Shown here: in pieces, positions 49,977-60,676 of the stretch
Layout of the letters: each line of letters starts with the position of its first letter
Position numbering within the stretch: position 1 is the stretch's first letter
Assembly (NCBI GenBank): GCA_905221605.1
Contig: CAJNDS010002112.1
Coordinates: forward strand, 1 to 64,000
Direction: 5' to 3'
From: Symbiodinium natans
Taxonomy: Eukaryota > Sar > Dinophyceae > Suessiales > Symbiodiniaceae
Length of the DNA stretch: 64,000 nt
Notes under the pieces: model-generated
Told to the model about the DNA's origin: nothing
The model's input: the letters and a program-made list of their open reading frames with translations, nothing else
Database searches by the model: none
Translations under genes and position numbers: made by a program

Positions 49977-50800
49977 GTTTCGGTGGGGTTTTGATTGCGT
50001 GGTGTTGAAAGGCGTTTCGCTTGAATCTGCGGTATGGCGGCTGACTGCACAAAATCGGAACTCACTGCAGACTCAGGGGCCGGAGGAGAGCCCGAGAATC
50101 AGCAGACCTCTGTAGGCTTCCGGGAATAGGTTTGACTGACTTTCTCACCCTAACCCTAAACCCTAAACCCTACACCCTAAAGCCTGCTGATTGGGGTTGC
50201 AGGTCCAGGAGGGGACCCCTTGATGCAGCAAGGATCTCGACCGCTAGGGTTTTGGGGGTTTTTAGGGTTTGGGATTTTAGGATTTTAGGCTTCCTCGCTT
50301 CTAGGGATGCCACACCTGTGCCTTGCTTTCAAGTTCATGGGTAGTTTTCTAGGGTTTGAAGTACCTTATCGGCCAGATTACCGGTTGACTTAAAGGAGCG
50401 CATGGGTAGTTACAAGTGGAGTCATAATTTGCTGTTAACCATCAAGTATAGGGTTTAGGACTTGGGCTTAGGGATTTAAGTTTGGGCCCGTGTCATGTAT
50501 TTTGTAGGGTTCGAGCTTTCCCAAGCCTTCCAGAGCCTATGATTTTGGTAGGGTGTTTAGACCCTGATCCTGAAACCCGCCCAAACCATTCTGCGTAGGG
50601 TTCTGGAAGGATAACTGGCATGTCTTCCCTACACTGGCTCATCCGGCTAACAATCAGTTTCCTAGACTATGGTCCCTTTGGGGTCCAGGGTTTCGGGCTT
50701 ATATGGTTTGCAGTGTAGGGTTCCGATTTGTGCCCCCCCGAAAGGGGCCCCTCTCAGATTGTTTCGGGGCACTTATCTGTTGGGTGGGGATCATGAATAG

Positions 50801-50943
50801 TCAGGATTCAAGGGCTTGGCGGTGTAGCGGGCTGAACGGGAGCTCGGCTGCTTTGGGGTGGGCATCCGAATTCGCGCTTTCATGATGCTCGCTGAACACT
50901 CCCCGGAACAAAACCACTCCCGAGTCCTCCCAGACATCAGCAG
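50801..50943 (-). CDS. Terminal exon, 46 residues
   Basis: Acceptor CCAGAATTTCTGCAG|CT, then ADVWEDSGVVLFRGVFSEHH, ESANSDAHPKAAELP and on to TGA at 50801. A second frame is also open for part of it, but this one is the most protein-like. Confidence 0.52.
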
Positions 50944-51087
50944 CTGCAGAAATTCTGGCTTGTCGCCCTTTCCATCTTTACGACTAGGGTTTAGGGTTTA
51001 GGGTTCAGGGTTCAGGGTTCAGGGTTTCGCCACCCGCACTGCGCGCACACAAGCAGGGTTTAGGGTTTAGGGTTTAGGGTTTAGGGC

Positions 51088-51210
51088 TGCTGCTTCCGGA
51101 GGCCCCTTGGTCTCTGCAGCCAGGCTTCGGTGGCCCCTAGTGGGAGCATGCGCCACGACCCACTCGACCAAAGTGGGCCACCTGGAGCTTGCCAAAACGT
51201 GGGCATGTTG
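51088..51210 (-). CDS. Coding segment ending in CCCTAAA
   Basis: After CTCCAG|G: WPTLVEWVVAHAPTRGHRSL then AAETKGPPEAAA, running into CCCTAAA where a stop appears. The donor was not identified. A facing plus-strand island (51371-51475, GVRLHLLALDPEHPSTRTPA) is also open on minus with a transmembrane-like VVAALLILAVCRRG. Confidence 0.38.
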
Positions 51211-51876
51211 CACGAAATAACACGCCTCAACAGAGTTTGGGGTTCGGATATCGAGTTTCAAGGATAAGCCCTTATAAGGACCCCAAAATAGGCATCCTGT
51301 TTGTTCCTAGACCCAAAACCCAAAACCTCAGCCTCAACCCTCGACCCTTACCCATGCAGCTTTGAAAGCAGGGTGTGCGGTTGCACTTGCTGGCCCTTGA
51401 CCCCGAGCATCCCTCAACCCGGACCCCCGCGCCTGCACACCGCGAGGATGAGAAGAGCGGCCACCACACCTAAGAGCCAGCCGTGGTGCACCCCAAGCCC
51501 TAAACCCCCTAACCCCACTAAACCCTAAACCCTATAAACCCTACGTAACCCTAAACCCTAAACCCTAAGCCCTAAGCCCTAAACCCTAAACCCTAAACCC
51601 TAACCCTCAACCCTTTCCCCTCCACCCTATACCCCAAACCCCAAACCCTAAACGGTGCAGCGTTAGGGAGCTGAAAGGCTTCCAGCCTCCTTTGAACTCT
51701 AGAGGGATTAGGGCGCCTGAGGTTCCCAAACCCTACACCCTAAACCCTTTTGAACCTGGAAGCTGCTTCAGCAGCCCTAAACCCTAAACCCTAAACCCTT
51801 TTGCAACTGGGAACCCTAAACCCTAAACCCCAAACCCGAAACCCCTGCAACGCCTCAAAACCCAGAGCCCCGAAGC

Positions 51877-51957
51877 CTGCATTCTCCAGGGGTCCGCGCT
51901 GAGCACGGCGGCTTTGATGCGCAGCTTCTTGCCCTGCTTCTTCAAGCTCTCCTCAGC
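51877..51957 (-). CDS. Internal exon with a GC donor, 27 codons
   Basis: Acceptor CCTCAG|GCT, donor ATGCAG|GCTTCG (GC-AG intron, known in dinoflagellates). Reads AEESLKKQGKKLRIKAAVLS then ADPWRMQ; strongly helical, charged. GC-rich third positions. Phase 0 at both ends. Confidence 0.58.
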
Positions 51958-52242
51958 CTGAGGTTTCGGGAGTTTAGGGTTTAGGGTTTGGAGTTTAGGG
52001 TTTAGGGTTTGGGGTTTAGGGTTTAGGGTTTAGGGACCTAAACCCTAAACCCTCGGGTTGAAGGGGGTTAGGGGTTCAGTGGTCAGCGGTTCAGAGGCTT
52101 CCACAAGGTTTCAAGGAGGTTTCAGGTGCTTCAAGGGTCGGAAAGGGTGTCAACACGGCTTTAAACCTTCAAGGGATTCCCGCCCAAAAACGCTAAACCC
52201 TAAACCCTAAACCCTAAACACCATAATTCCTCATTCCTAAAC

Positions 52243-52331
52243 CCCAGAAGCCCTTTTGCCCTGAAAGGGCTCGCCCCGGCCCGAGCATTGGCCTCCTTCC
52301 CCGAAGCGGCGTCCGTCACTTGCTGAGCCAC
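52243..52331 (-). CDS. Internal exon with GTTTAGG donor
   Basis: 89 nt from ACGCAAG|GTG to CTGGG|GTTTAGG. One frame reads VAQQVTDAASGKEANARAGA; a second (GSASDGRRFGEGGQCSGRGE) is open and is the one whose phase fits the next exon at 51957. Frame not settled. Confidence 0.5.
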
Positions 52332-52598
52332 CTTGCGTTCCGAGGTTTGAGTCATGTGCACGAGCGTTTAGCAGGAGGTAAGGCCCAGAAGGTTTAAGTG
52401 GCAATTGCGAGCTTAATGCGTGCTAGCCCTGCAGAAGTTATGGAGTTCAAAGTTGAAAGCCAAGACTGGTGCCACGACACATCTGGAAGTGAGCAGGCCG
52501 CCGGAGACAATTTGCAACCAATTGCAGATTTGCGGCGTGCACTGCGAAACTTATAGCTGCACGTCTGGTGGGTCTAGGGTTTCGGGTTTAGGTTTCAG

Positions 52599-52772
52599 AC
52601 CGCTTTGGCCTCTTCCACGGGCACAGCCGACGTCGACCGCCATGCAATGGTCGCCTCTTCCTGGCCATGGCAGGCTCTACGGGGAATTCTGCGACAGACA
52701 TGGTCGTCAAGGCGCCAAGGATGCACGATGTGAATGCTTGGTCGAGGAGAGGTTCCTGGGCAATTCAGCACA
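52599..52772 (+). CDS. Exon with GTAAGG donor, frame uncertain
   Basis: 174 nt from GGTTTCAG| to CAGCACA|GTAAGG. Two frames are open through the whole segment: one includes GRLYGEFCDRHGRQGAKDAR, another GRLFLAMAGSTGNSATDMVV. GC-rich throughout. Confidence 0.42.
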
Positions 52773-52891
52773 GTAAGGAGTACCACAAGGAGTCCTTCTC
52801 CGGGCTCAGTGTGATCAAGAGCCCATATTCCTCAACTGTGAACACTTAAACTTGCCCTAAGCCCTAAGCCCTAAACCTGCAAACCCTAAAC

Positions 52892-52983
52892 CAGAAACGT
52901 CGATTCCGCCTTCGCCAGATCCAGGCCGTCGCATGTGACCACCGTTGGCTGGGGCTTCTTTGCAAGGAGCTGCTTCAAAGCAC
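52892..52983 (-). CDS. Exon with GTTTAGGG donor, 30 codons
   Basis: Acceptor GTGAAAG|GT; donor TTTCTG|GTTTAGGG. Reads ALKQLLAKKPQPTVVTCDGL then DLAKAESTFL. The donor is again the first telomere unit. Confidence 0.55.
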
Positions 52984-53350
52984 CTTTCACTCCCCGCGTT
53001 GTCGAGGGTTTAAAAGGGGGCGGGGGGGATAGGTTGGCGCTCAGGGCTGGAGTGGGCGCCAAGTGCCCCAACTCCGAAATTCAGCCCCAACCTCAAAGGG
53101 TGTCTCACAGAGGAAATAAGCTGAATAATCATGATGATGATAAGAAGAATAATAATCTGACAAACTATTGTATGTATATCTGTGTTTTTGCAGTCTGTTT
53201 ATCTGTCATCTGTCTTGCATCTGCGCATTTCGGACATCGGGCCGAAAAGCCAAGCACTAACCCTTCTTGTCCTTTTGCATTCTTACTCACGAACTCAGTC
53301 CGAGAACATTCCCCTAAACCCTAAACCCTGGGAGGCGTCCCATCCAAGTG

Positions 53351-53430
53351 GCTCAAGCAAAGCCCCGACGCGAAGCCCTTTGAGCTCAGTGAAGGCACTG
53401 GGCCTGCAAAAAGCACACTTTGCGGTTTAG
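53351..53430 (+). CDS. Possible plus-strand exon with GTTTAGGG donor
   Basis: After CATCCAAG|: WLKQSPDAKPFELSEGTGPA then KSTLCG, ending |GTTTAGGG. A second frame is open. A family-A element follows at once. Confidence 0.38.
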
Positions 53431-53439
53431 GGTTCTTGG

Positions 53440-53548
53440 TTGGGATGTTCCCCTTATAATAGACAGTCATGAATTGGGAATATAGTACCCCCCCCCCCCC
53501 CAATATAATCCCTATTACGGACTGGTAGTTTAAGGGGGAACGTCCCAA
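53440..53548. mobile_element. Family-A inverted-repeat element
   Basis: TTGGGATGTTCCCCTTATAA at the left and TTAAGGGGGAACGTCCCAA at the right, with a 14-C run in the centre. Confidence 0.85.
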
Positions 53549-53918
53549 GTGAAGGGTTTTTGGGGTACTCTCGGTCTTAGGGGCCGCCTTAGAATGTTGA
53601 CCCAAAGGGGGGGTCCCCCAATATTCAACTTAGCGAGAAGTGACCTGGGCTTTGGGTTTTTGAGTTTAGGATGGTCTCAGGGCAGGAGTAGGGCACCTTA
53701 TGCAAAGCTTCTAGAAGGTGTGAGACCTTAATTTTCAGGTACTTATAACCCTACTTAAAACTTAAATTACTACCCATGAACTGTCAAGTAGATACGGCGC
53801 ATACAAAGAAACTACCCGCCTTTGAAGTCCATGGTTCTGGGTTTCCAACACGTCTTGGGCTCTCGGGTTCAGGGTTGGAAGGTTCCTAAACCTAAACCCT
53901 AAAACCCTAAACCCTGGT

Positions 53919-54000
53919 TTAGGGGTCGCCTCCGAAGGCAAGGATGATCAGGAAGAGGACCAGAACCAGAGGTGGCGGCAAGACCAAGGCACTCAGATAC
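53919..54000 (-). CDS. Terminal exon with transmembrane helix
   Basis: Acceptor ATGCTCTCAG|G then YLSALVLPPPLVLVLFLIIL then AFGGDP and TAA, where the stop lies in a CCCCTAAACC run. The hydrophobic stretch of about 18 residues at the very end suggests a tail anchor. Confidence 0.5.
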
Positions 54001-54644
54001 CTGAGAGCATGCTGCGTGGCTTCTGTGTGTTTGGGGTTTAGGGCTTAGGGTTTCAGATTTTAGGCTTTAAGGTAGCTAGCAGTCGGGCTAGAAGTACGGC
54101 AACCTACATTACAACCTTCTTTGAGGTACTTATAGCCCTACTTACAGGGACTCGTGAGCCCCCAAGCAGTCACCATAGTAACCAGCTCGAAGAGTGTTGG
54201 GGCGTTATGGGGTTTAGGCGTTCTCGTTCGGGCTCTTAAGATCCCACTGCTATCACACCACCCGCCCCCTCCCCCCCTCCCAAAAAAAAAGGGAGAAAAG
54301 AGAGTTCCTTAATAAAACAGGGGAACGCTATCAGGGTGTGTAAGCCTAAAAAAAAGGACAGATGACACCCCAGTACAGAGGCCTCAGTCCTAAACCCACC
54401 TGAAGCCCGAAGCCCTAAACCTACCTAACCCCTAAACCTACCTAAACCCTAAACCCGATTTTTTCAAACCAAAACCCTAAATCCTAAACCCTAAACCTCC
54501 CTATGCCCAAAACCCTCTCAAACCCGTGACTAGCAGTAGGTTTAGGGTACAGGATTTGAGGGTTGACGGGTTAGGGAGGTTTAGGCTTTGGAGTGCAAGT
54601 CTAACCCTGGGCCACTTTAAGTGCCTGCAAGGTTGCATGCTCAC

Positions 54645-54731
54645 TGCAAAGGCGTACAGGAAAGTGCCGGCACCCTGCACTTTCCACACAAGCGCGCCGA
54701 TCGTCAGCAATAGTGGGATAGCCAGCAGCTT
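54645..54731 (-). CDS. Internal exon with transmembrane segment
   Basis: 87 nt, 29 codons. Acceptor GGAAAAAAG|AAG, donor TTTGCA|GTGAGC. Reads KLLAIPLLLTIGALVWKVQG then AGTFLYAFA. Phase 0 at both ends. Confidence 0.55.
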
Positions 54732-54868
54732 CTTTTTTCCTCCACTTTGCTAAGGATTGCTCGGCCCGAGGGTTATAGGGTTTTGAGTTTAGGGCCAACC
54801 TCCTAGAACAAGGAGCAGTGCAGCAAGGTCCAGATGCCCCAAAAGCGTGCCCTGTGGCTCCGTCCCAC

Positions 54869-54975
54869 CACTATTTGCTTAAGAAACCCCTTAAAAAAAT
54901 TAAACAATGATCCCTGTATTGCCCTTATAAGGAGGGATATTTGTTGTTTTTTTGGGGGTTCTTAAGCAAATAGTA
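54869..54975. mobile_element. Family-E inverted-repeat element
   Basis: CTATTTGCTTAAGAAACCCC at the left, GGGGTTCTTAAGCAAATAG at the right, A- and T-runs next to the arms. Best copy of this family. Confidence 0.85.
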
Positions 54976-55105
54976 GCACATGGCATGCTTCTGGCCTCGG
55001 GGAGGATGCCAAACATCCTCCTCTCCCCTAGGCCCCGAGAAAAGCTCGGTACTCGAAATCGTGGCTCCTTAGTAGCTCGCTTCCTGCGTCCAGGTCCAAC
55101 CTTCA

Positions 55106-55322
55106 ACCCTAAACCCTCAACCCCAACCCTAAACCCTCAACCCTCAACCCTCAACGCTAAACCCTAAACCCTAAACCCTAAACCCTAAACCTGAACCCTG
55201 AACCCTGAACCCTGAACCCTGAACCCTGAACCCTAAACCCTAAACCCTAAACCCTAAACCCTAAACCCTAAACCCTAAACCCTAAACCCTAAACCCTAAA
55301 CCCTAAACCCTAAACCCTAAAC
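55106..55322 (-). repeat. Long telomere-type array (CCCTAAA on plus)
   Basis: About 29 units with CCCTCAA and CCCTGAA blocks. Its minus-strand edge gives the GTTTAGGG donor of the exon at 55323. Confidence 0.96.
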
Positions 55323-55424
55323 CAAACTTCTGGAATTCTTCGCGGCCGAGTGTCGGCTCCCTGTGCCCAAGGCCGCCTCAGCAGCCTGGATGCCGGCAGC
55401 AACCCCACGAAAAGGGACTTGCAC
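55323..55424 (-). CDS. Exon bounded by telomere-type arrays, 34 codons
   Basis: Exactly 102 nt, phase 0 at both ends. Acceptor CCCTACACTAAG|GTG, donor AGTTTG|GTTTAGGG. Reads VQVPFRGVAAGIQAAEAALG then TGSRHSAAKNSRSL. One of the clearest exons: CCCTAAA array on one side, TTTAGGG array (55434-55530) on the other. Confidence 0.62.
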
Positions 55425-55978
55425 CTTAGTGTAGGGTTTAGGGTTTAGGGTTTAGGGTTTAGGGTTTCGGGTTTCGGGTTTAGGGTTTCGGGTTTAGGGT
55501 CTAGGGTTTAGGGCTTAGGGTTTAGGGTTTAGATTTTTGGGTTTTTGGTTTAGGAGGTCGACAATTCAAATACTCTGCGGCCATAAGACCCTGCCTGAAG
55601 GCTATGCGTAATTTGCAAGGAAGGGTTGTGCATGTGTAGTGTTATGTGTTCCTCTCTTTTTCTTGCCGCGAGTGACTGGAGTGTCTCTCCTGCCGACTGC
55701 AGTGGAATGGTCTGGTGTCGTCATAGCAGTGAAACCCGAAATCCTAACCCTATACCCTAAATCCTAAGCAAAAACAAAACAAGTTGCCAAAGCTCACCGA
55801 AACAAGGCATCTCACAGTTGCTGCACTTGCAGAAGTACGCATGAACCTCTATACCCAAGTAAAAAGGATGCCCTTCTTCGTTTAGTGGGGCTTTTAAGGC
55901 AACCTGGCAGGAATAGTAAGGGCCTACTCTGGGTCCTAGCCTAGCCCTTGAAAAGCCATTGTAAAGCCCAAGTCTAAG

Positions 55979-56098
55979 TCAAGGGACGCTTCCCAGCATT
56001 CGAGGGGCTGGCCTTTTCGCCAGGCTCAGAGCAGCTGCTGCAGGTACCTGGACCACGCCATCCTCCGTGGCCACTTGGGCGGAGAGGCCGCTGAATCC
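55979..56098 (-). CDS. Terminal exon, 39 residues
   Basis: Acceptor TGAGGCAG|GGA, then GFSGLSAQVATEDGVVQVPA, AAALSLAKRPAPRMLGSVP and TGA at 55979. A donor CAG|GTACCT lies inside, so an alternative splice is possible. Confidence 0.52.
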   Translation of the reverse strand, partial: GFSGLSAQVATEDGVVQVPAAAALSLAKRPAPRMLGSVP

Positions 56099-56282
56099 CT
56101 GCCTCAACATCCGAAAAAGTCTCAAAACCCACCAGGAACCCTTTGCCTTAAATAGCAGCAGGTAATCAGGGCAGTTGCCCTTAACTGTAGAAAGACTGAT
56201 GCACTTCTCACCCTTTGAACCTGAGAGCTTCAAAAGCCTCCTAAAAGGCTTTTGACAGGATGATGCTTACTGCCACGACGAC

Positions 56283-56398
56283 AACGACGCCGACCACCAC
56301 CACCACCACCACCACCACCACCACCACCACTTCTACTAGTACTCCCACTAGTACTCGTACTCGTACTCGTACGAGTACTAGTACGAGTACTAGTACTG
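56283..56398. repeat. (CCA)n and self-complementary ACTAGT/CGTACT tract
   Basis: (CCA)n at 56296-56330, then CTAGTACT and CGTACT units with ACGAGTACT in inverse order at 56370, which together can fold on themselves. Confidence 0.88.
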
Positions 56399-56399
56399 T

Positions 56400-57165
56400 C
56401 CGGAGCATCCCAAACCATGTGGGGTGGCTTGGGGTGGTGGGGCGGGTACTCATATTGAGAACTCTCTGTCATGCACTCCGCGGGTTTTGGCTTGGGCTTG
56501 AACTGCTTTTGGACTTTTGCAAAGGGATCTCAGGGTTCTTGCGTTTAGTCCATCTCATGATTTGATTTACATAGACCCTGGTCGAAACCGTGTCTAATTC
56601 TTACCCCAAACCACTGTAAATACTGGTGTTTTCTGCATCCACAATCGTGGAGGGTGGGGGCGGGTGGGTGGCGTTGCCCCTTGGCGACGAAGCAAGACCT
56701 AGCCCAGAAGCCAACATGGCCACGAAAAAATTACTTGCATACCCAGCCACTCCCCCCAATTGCCCATGTTGTCCTAGGGGCAGAATGCCCTAAACCAAAA
56801 AAGGTTGATCTTTCACAAAAAAAAAATGTGGAAATATTTCTGTATATATATAGAGATAGTAGGATTCTATGTAACCAAAAAGGTTTTGGGTTAACTACCC
56901 AGTCCCGAAGTTGTTCTTGCGAGCATATACAACTACTGCGACGACTGCTACTCCAGCGTTTTCCAGATTCCTCACACAACTAACATACAGTTGAATACAA
57001 TCTGCACATATACTCCTACAACGCTATACAACTACTACGACGACAAATACTACCACTACGCCACCACCACCGCCGCCGCCCAACCTAAACCCTAAACCCT
57101 AAACCCTAAACCCTGAACCCTGAACCCTGAACCCTAAACCCTAAACCCTAACAAAAAACGCAGAG
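56400..57165. other. No convincing gene
   Basis: Low-GC spacer with A-runs (56810-56830), CTACTACGACGAC units near 56930 and 57020, and a CCCTAAA/CCCTGAA run at 57085-57150. Confidence 0.5.
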
Positions 57166-57183
57166 CCTTTCAAAAAAGCCCAG

Positions 57184-57395
57184 CTGCAAACTTCCGTTGA
57201 CCATCCTTCCGCCCAGGAATCCTGTCAAGCGTTTCCTTAGGAGCACACATACCTGCATGGGCTATTATACCCAAGAACGCCTTCAAAAGACCCTTTATAG
57301 GGTTGGTTAGGGGGATTATAGGGTCGAATAGCCCATGCTGGTAGGATCCTTCTAACTCCCGCCTGCTTCGCGTAGATGTTTTTTGCTGGCGTCCT
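57184..57395 (-). CDS. Two possible small exons
   Basis: After GGTTTAG|G at about 57392: TPAKNIYAKQAG then |GTTAGA. After GCTTGACAG| at about 57226: DSWAEGWSTEVCSW then |GC donor. Each is short and their phases are unproven. Confidence 0.33.
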
Positions 57396-57950
57396 AAACC
57401 AAGCGAAGACCCCGAATTGCGGAATTTCCCTCCCAACCCTCGCAAAATCTACAAGGAACCTCAAAGCATTCTAGAACTATGCTCCGGTCAAGAGCTTACA
57501 CACAAGACGTTAAACTGCTTCGGGTAGAACACAACAAAGATGAAAACATAATCCTAAGATTCCCCTACGTGGACTGGGACTACAGACTTTGGATGAACCC
57601 AAAACCCCTCCTGAACCCTTCTTGCACAACCCGAAGCCCTAAACCCTGAGCCCCTCCAAAGCAACTAGCCCTAAACCCTAAACCCTAAACCCTAAACCCT
57701 AAACCCTAAACCCTAAACCCTAAACCCTTGCACGGCTTCCAGGGCTCTTCTTCATGGCCCTCATGTGCAGCAGAGCAAAGGCCCTGGCCCCCAGATTTTG
57801 CCTGGGGCTTCACTTATCTGATCTTTGCTTAGGGCTTAGGGTTTAGGGTTTAGGGTTTGGGGTTTAGGGTTTAGGGTTTAGGGTTTAGGGTTTGGGGTTT
57901 AGGGTGTAAGGTGTAGGGTTTAGGGATCGGAGGAGCATGTAATTAGTGAC

Positions 57951-58458
57951 CTCAAAGACAACGGCTCCTACTCGAAGCACCAGTTGCACACACTGCACCC
58001 GGTGAATCGCGATGAAAGCCACGACCGGCAGAAATGCCTTGTCCGGAAGGTTGTGGCCCGACGCGGTGAATGCAGCCCATACCCCACCAGCCAGTACGGC
58101 ACATGACGCCGAGCTCCGGGCAATCTCGCGTACGACGTCCCCTGCCCCCGGTCTCGCGCCTTCTGGCGTGGGGGGAGGCTCCAAAGCCCGCCATATGAAA
58201 CGGGAAGCTGGCGGTGCAGACAAGGCTGCCAGAAGCAGAAAAGTCTTCCGGGAAATCAGAATCCCCATCAGCTCCATCATGTAGCCTCCCATGCCTGCTG
58301 CAGGTCCGAGCCAGGGACCCATAAGCCGCGTGGCACCATTCCCCGTGATGAAGGCAGCATTGTGCGGGATGAAGGGCACGAGAAATCTCGCCTGTGCAGG
58401 CAGCGCCTGCACCACAAGGCAAGCCGCGAAGAATGCCTGCGCCGCTGTGGCAGCAAAC
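57951..58458 (-). CDS. Large internal exon, membrane protein, 169 residues
   Basis: 508 nt from TCTGAGTCAG|G to GTCTTTGAG|GTCACT, open throughout with GC-rich third positions. Hydrophobic stretches: FAATAAQAFFAACLVVQALP, MMELMGILISRKTFLLLAAL, ASCAVLAGGVWAAFTAS and LPVVAFIAIHRVQCVQLVLR, so perhaps four membrane segments. Between them is a soluble Pro-rich loop (LEPPPTPEGARPGAGD). Flanked by TTTAGGG (57835-57925) and CCCTAAA (58494-58550) arrays. No family recognised. Start and end of the gene are elsewhere. Confidence 0.65.
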
Positions 58459-58556
58459 CTGACTCAGACTCGAAAGCTGCATCGAAGGGCAACCCCTAAA
58501 CCCTAAACCCTAAACCCTATAGACCCTTCACCCTAAACCCTAAACCTGCTGCTCAG

Positions 58557-58643
58557 AATGCGGTCTGTGTGGCTGCACCCCAGAAAGCCGAAAAAAACCC
58601 GAAGAGTGTGAAGCCCTCAGCGCCCCTCAACCAGCGCGCCTGA
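58557..58643 (+). CDS. Terminal exon, 28 residues
   Basis: After CCTGCTGCTCAG|: NAVCVAAPQKAEKNPKSVKP then SAPLNQRA and TGA at 58641. Lys/Pro/Ala-rich. It is on the strand opposite the large exon next to it. Confidence 0.45.
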   Translation, partial: NAVCVAAPQKAEKNPKSVKPSAPLNQRA

Positions 58644-59200
58644 CAAAATCAGCGGTTGCCAACGTCACGGCCGACAGCCTTGTCCTGGATGCATCTTCAA
58701 TCCGGTGTTTAGAAAACAAAGTCACCATCGCCTAAGGTCATATAGTAGTTAAACCATCTAAGTAGGGAATCGTAGCAAGGAGCATCATATGGTACCTTCA
58801 GCTCCTTAACGAGAACTCAGAATTCCTCTTGCTTTGGGCTCCCAAAAGCTGATGGATGGATGATGTAGAGCCCGCTAAGCCTAGCACCATGGGCCCTAAA
58901 CCCCGAGTCTTAGTCCACCTCTACACCTTGCAGGACGAAACTTGGACATCTTCAGGCGCACCCAAAACGTCCTAAACTTGGGATGTTCGCCCTTACACTA
59001 ACAGTCCTTCATAGGGATTTTAATAGGGGGGGGAGGGGGGTAGAGGGGGGTTACTATAAACTGTATTACGGACTGCCCAACCCTAAACTCTAAACCCTGA
59101 TACTTCCTTAGGCAGGGGGGTTTAGGGTTTAGGGACCCCAAGCCCCTCAACCCTACAGGACATACTGGTATGCTTACTGGCAAAGGAGGTATGAAACTTT
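58644..59200. other. No gene; family-A element
   Basis: A diverged family-A element at 58979-59077 (GGATGTTCGCCCTTACACTA at the left, G-rich centre, ATTACGGACTG at the right). The rest shows no coding signal. Confidence 0.55.
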
Positions 59201-59205
59201 CTCAG

Positions 59206-59245
59206 GCTTCTTTGCAGCAGAAACTCCTGCCCTGGGAGGCGAATC
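59206..59245 (+). CDS. 40-nt exon with GTAAGG donor
   Basis: ACTTTCTCAG|GCT ... GCGAATC|GTAAGG, encoding ASLQQKLLPWEAN. Both splice borders are strong. Confidence 0.42.
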
Positions 59246-59513
59246 GTAAGGCCTCGGCGGTTGTGTGGTTCAGGGGGGCCTTGCCACTTCACTTCGCCCG
59301 GAGTTAGGGTTTAGGGCCTAAACCCTAAACCCTAAACCCTAAAACCCTAAAACCCTAAAACCCTAAAACCCTAAAACCCTAAACCCTAAACCCTAAACCC
59401 TAAACCCTAAACCCTAAACCCTAGGGTCGTGGGGTTCGGCGGGTTGGGGGCGGGTCAGTTTATGGTTTCGGGATCTTCGGGTGTGAAGTTGGAGCTTCTC
59501 CGGGTATATCGGG

Positions 59514-59617
59514 TTAGGGTTTAGGGTTTAGGGTTTAGGGTTTAGGGTTTAGGGTTTAGGGTTTAGGGTTTAGGGTTTAGGGTTTAGGGTTTAGGGTTTA
59601 GGGTTTAGGGTTTAGGG
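59514..59617 (+). repeat. Telomere-type array (TTTAGGG)
   Basis: About 15 clean units. A CCCTAAAA/CCCTAAA array on the same strand at 59320-59424 faces it across a 90-bp spacer. Confidence 0.96.
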
Positions 59618-59950
59618 CTCGGGGTCTCAAGGTCTCCCATGCAAGAAACAACCCAGAACACAGTCCAGACATGAGAGAGCTATCAACCCCGAGAGGCACT
59701 CTCGACCCCTCGAGGAACGACTGATCTTAGGGTTTAGGGTTTAGGGTTTTCGGTTTAGGGTTAGGGTTTAGGGTATAGGGTACAGGGTTTAGGGTTTAGG
59801 GTTTAGGGTTTGGGGTGAAGGTTTTTCGAGTTGCCAGGGCTGGGGATTGTGGGCCCTAAACACACCTGTAGGATGCGCATCAGCGGATATGGTCACTTCT
59901 CTAAACGAAGGTCCCTATGAGGGGCTCCTACTACAAGGCGGCTCGTAGCA

Positions 59951-60040
59951 TTTGGGTAGTTGTAAGTAGGGTGACAAGTAAGGCACCCTATATAACCTCA
60001 ATGGAGATACTTGTGACCCTACTTTTATAACTACCCATGA
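59951..60040. mobile_element. Family-B inverted-repeat element, best copy
   Basis: TTTGGGTAGTTGTAAGTAGG then GTGACAAGTA at the left; TACTTGTGACCCTACTTTTA then TAACTACCCA at the right. Arms about 30 bp. Followed by a family-A element 45 bp on. Confidence 0.82.
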
Positions 60041-60084
60041 ACCTTCCTAAATCCTAAACCCTAAACCCGAACCCTTAAGGTAAC

Positions 60085-60184
60085 TTGGGATGTTCCCCCT
60101 TATACTAACAGTCCTTATGGGGATTATCGCCACCCCGATTATAATCCCTACCAAGGACTGCTAGTATAAGGCGGAACATCCCAA
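60085..60184. mobile_element. Family-A inverted-repeat element, best copy
   Basis: Arms of 32 bp with two mismatches: TTGGGATGTTCCCCCTTATA with CTAACAGTCCTT, and the complement ending GGAACATCCCAA. Total 100 bp. No coding capacity. Confidence 0.88.
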
Positions 60185-60258
60185 AACGCAACCTTCAAGT
60201 AGGAAGCCCTAAACCCTAAACCCTAAACCCATGTAACCTTCAAGTAGGAAACCCAAAC

Positions 60259-60333
60259 AAAAGCGCGGCCGTGGGAACCAAGGGCCGCAGCGGACGCGCG
60301 GCCCGCTCAGCCAGGTAGCTCGGCGCAAGAAAC
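60259..60333 (-). CDS. Internal exon, telomere-type splice borders on both sides
   Basis: Acceptor CCTAAACCCAG|G and donor GCTTTT|GTTTGGG. 75 nt, reads FLAPSYLAERAARPLRPLVP then TAAL. Plus is also open (KRGRGNQGPQRTRG) but less convincing. Confidence 0.52.
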
Positions 60334-60676
60334 CTGGGTTTAGGTTTGAGATGGTTTAGGGTTTAGGGTTTAGGGGTTAGGGTTTAGATGGTTTAGATGG
60401 TTTAGATGGCTTGGGCTTTGGAGGATCTTCGGGTTTGGGTCTTGGGCTGGAAGCTGAGCTTGGAGTTTAGGGATTCGGTTCCTACAGGTTTAAGGTTCTC
60501 AAAACGGAAGCCCGAAGCCCTTGTTCAGCATCTGGTCTCTCACATCACCCCATGAGGGACACTCATGCCCCGCCCGCTTGCAACAGATGTCCCCAAAACA
60601 CCCCGAATAAGTTCCACTGGAATCAGGAAGCTTTAGGGTTTAGGATTTTTTGGCTTGAGGGGTTTAGTGCTTTTAG

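Noticed and set aside
59246-59302. A second exon (59274-59302) joined to 59206-59245
   Set aside because: Phase and borders fit, but the intron would be only 28 bp, too short to be credible.
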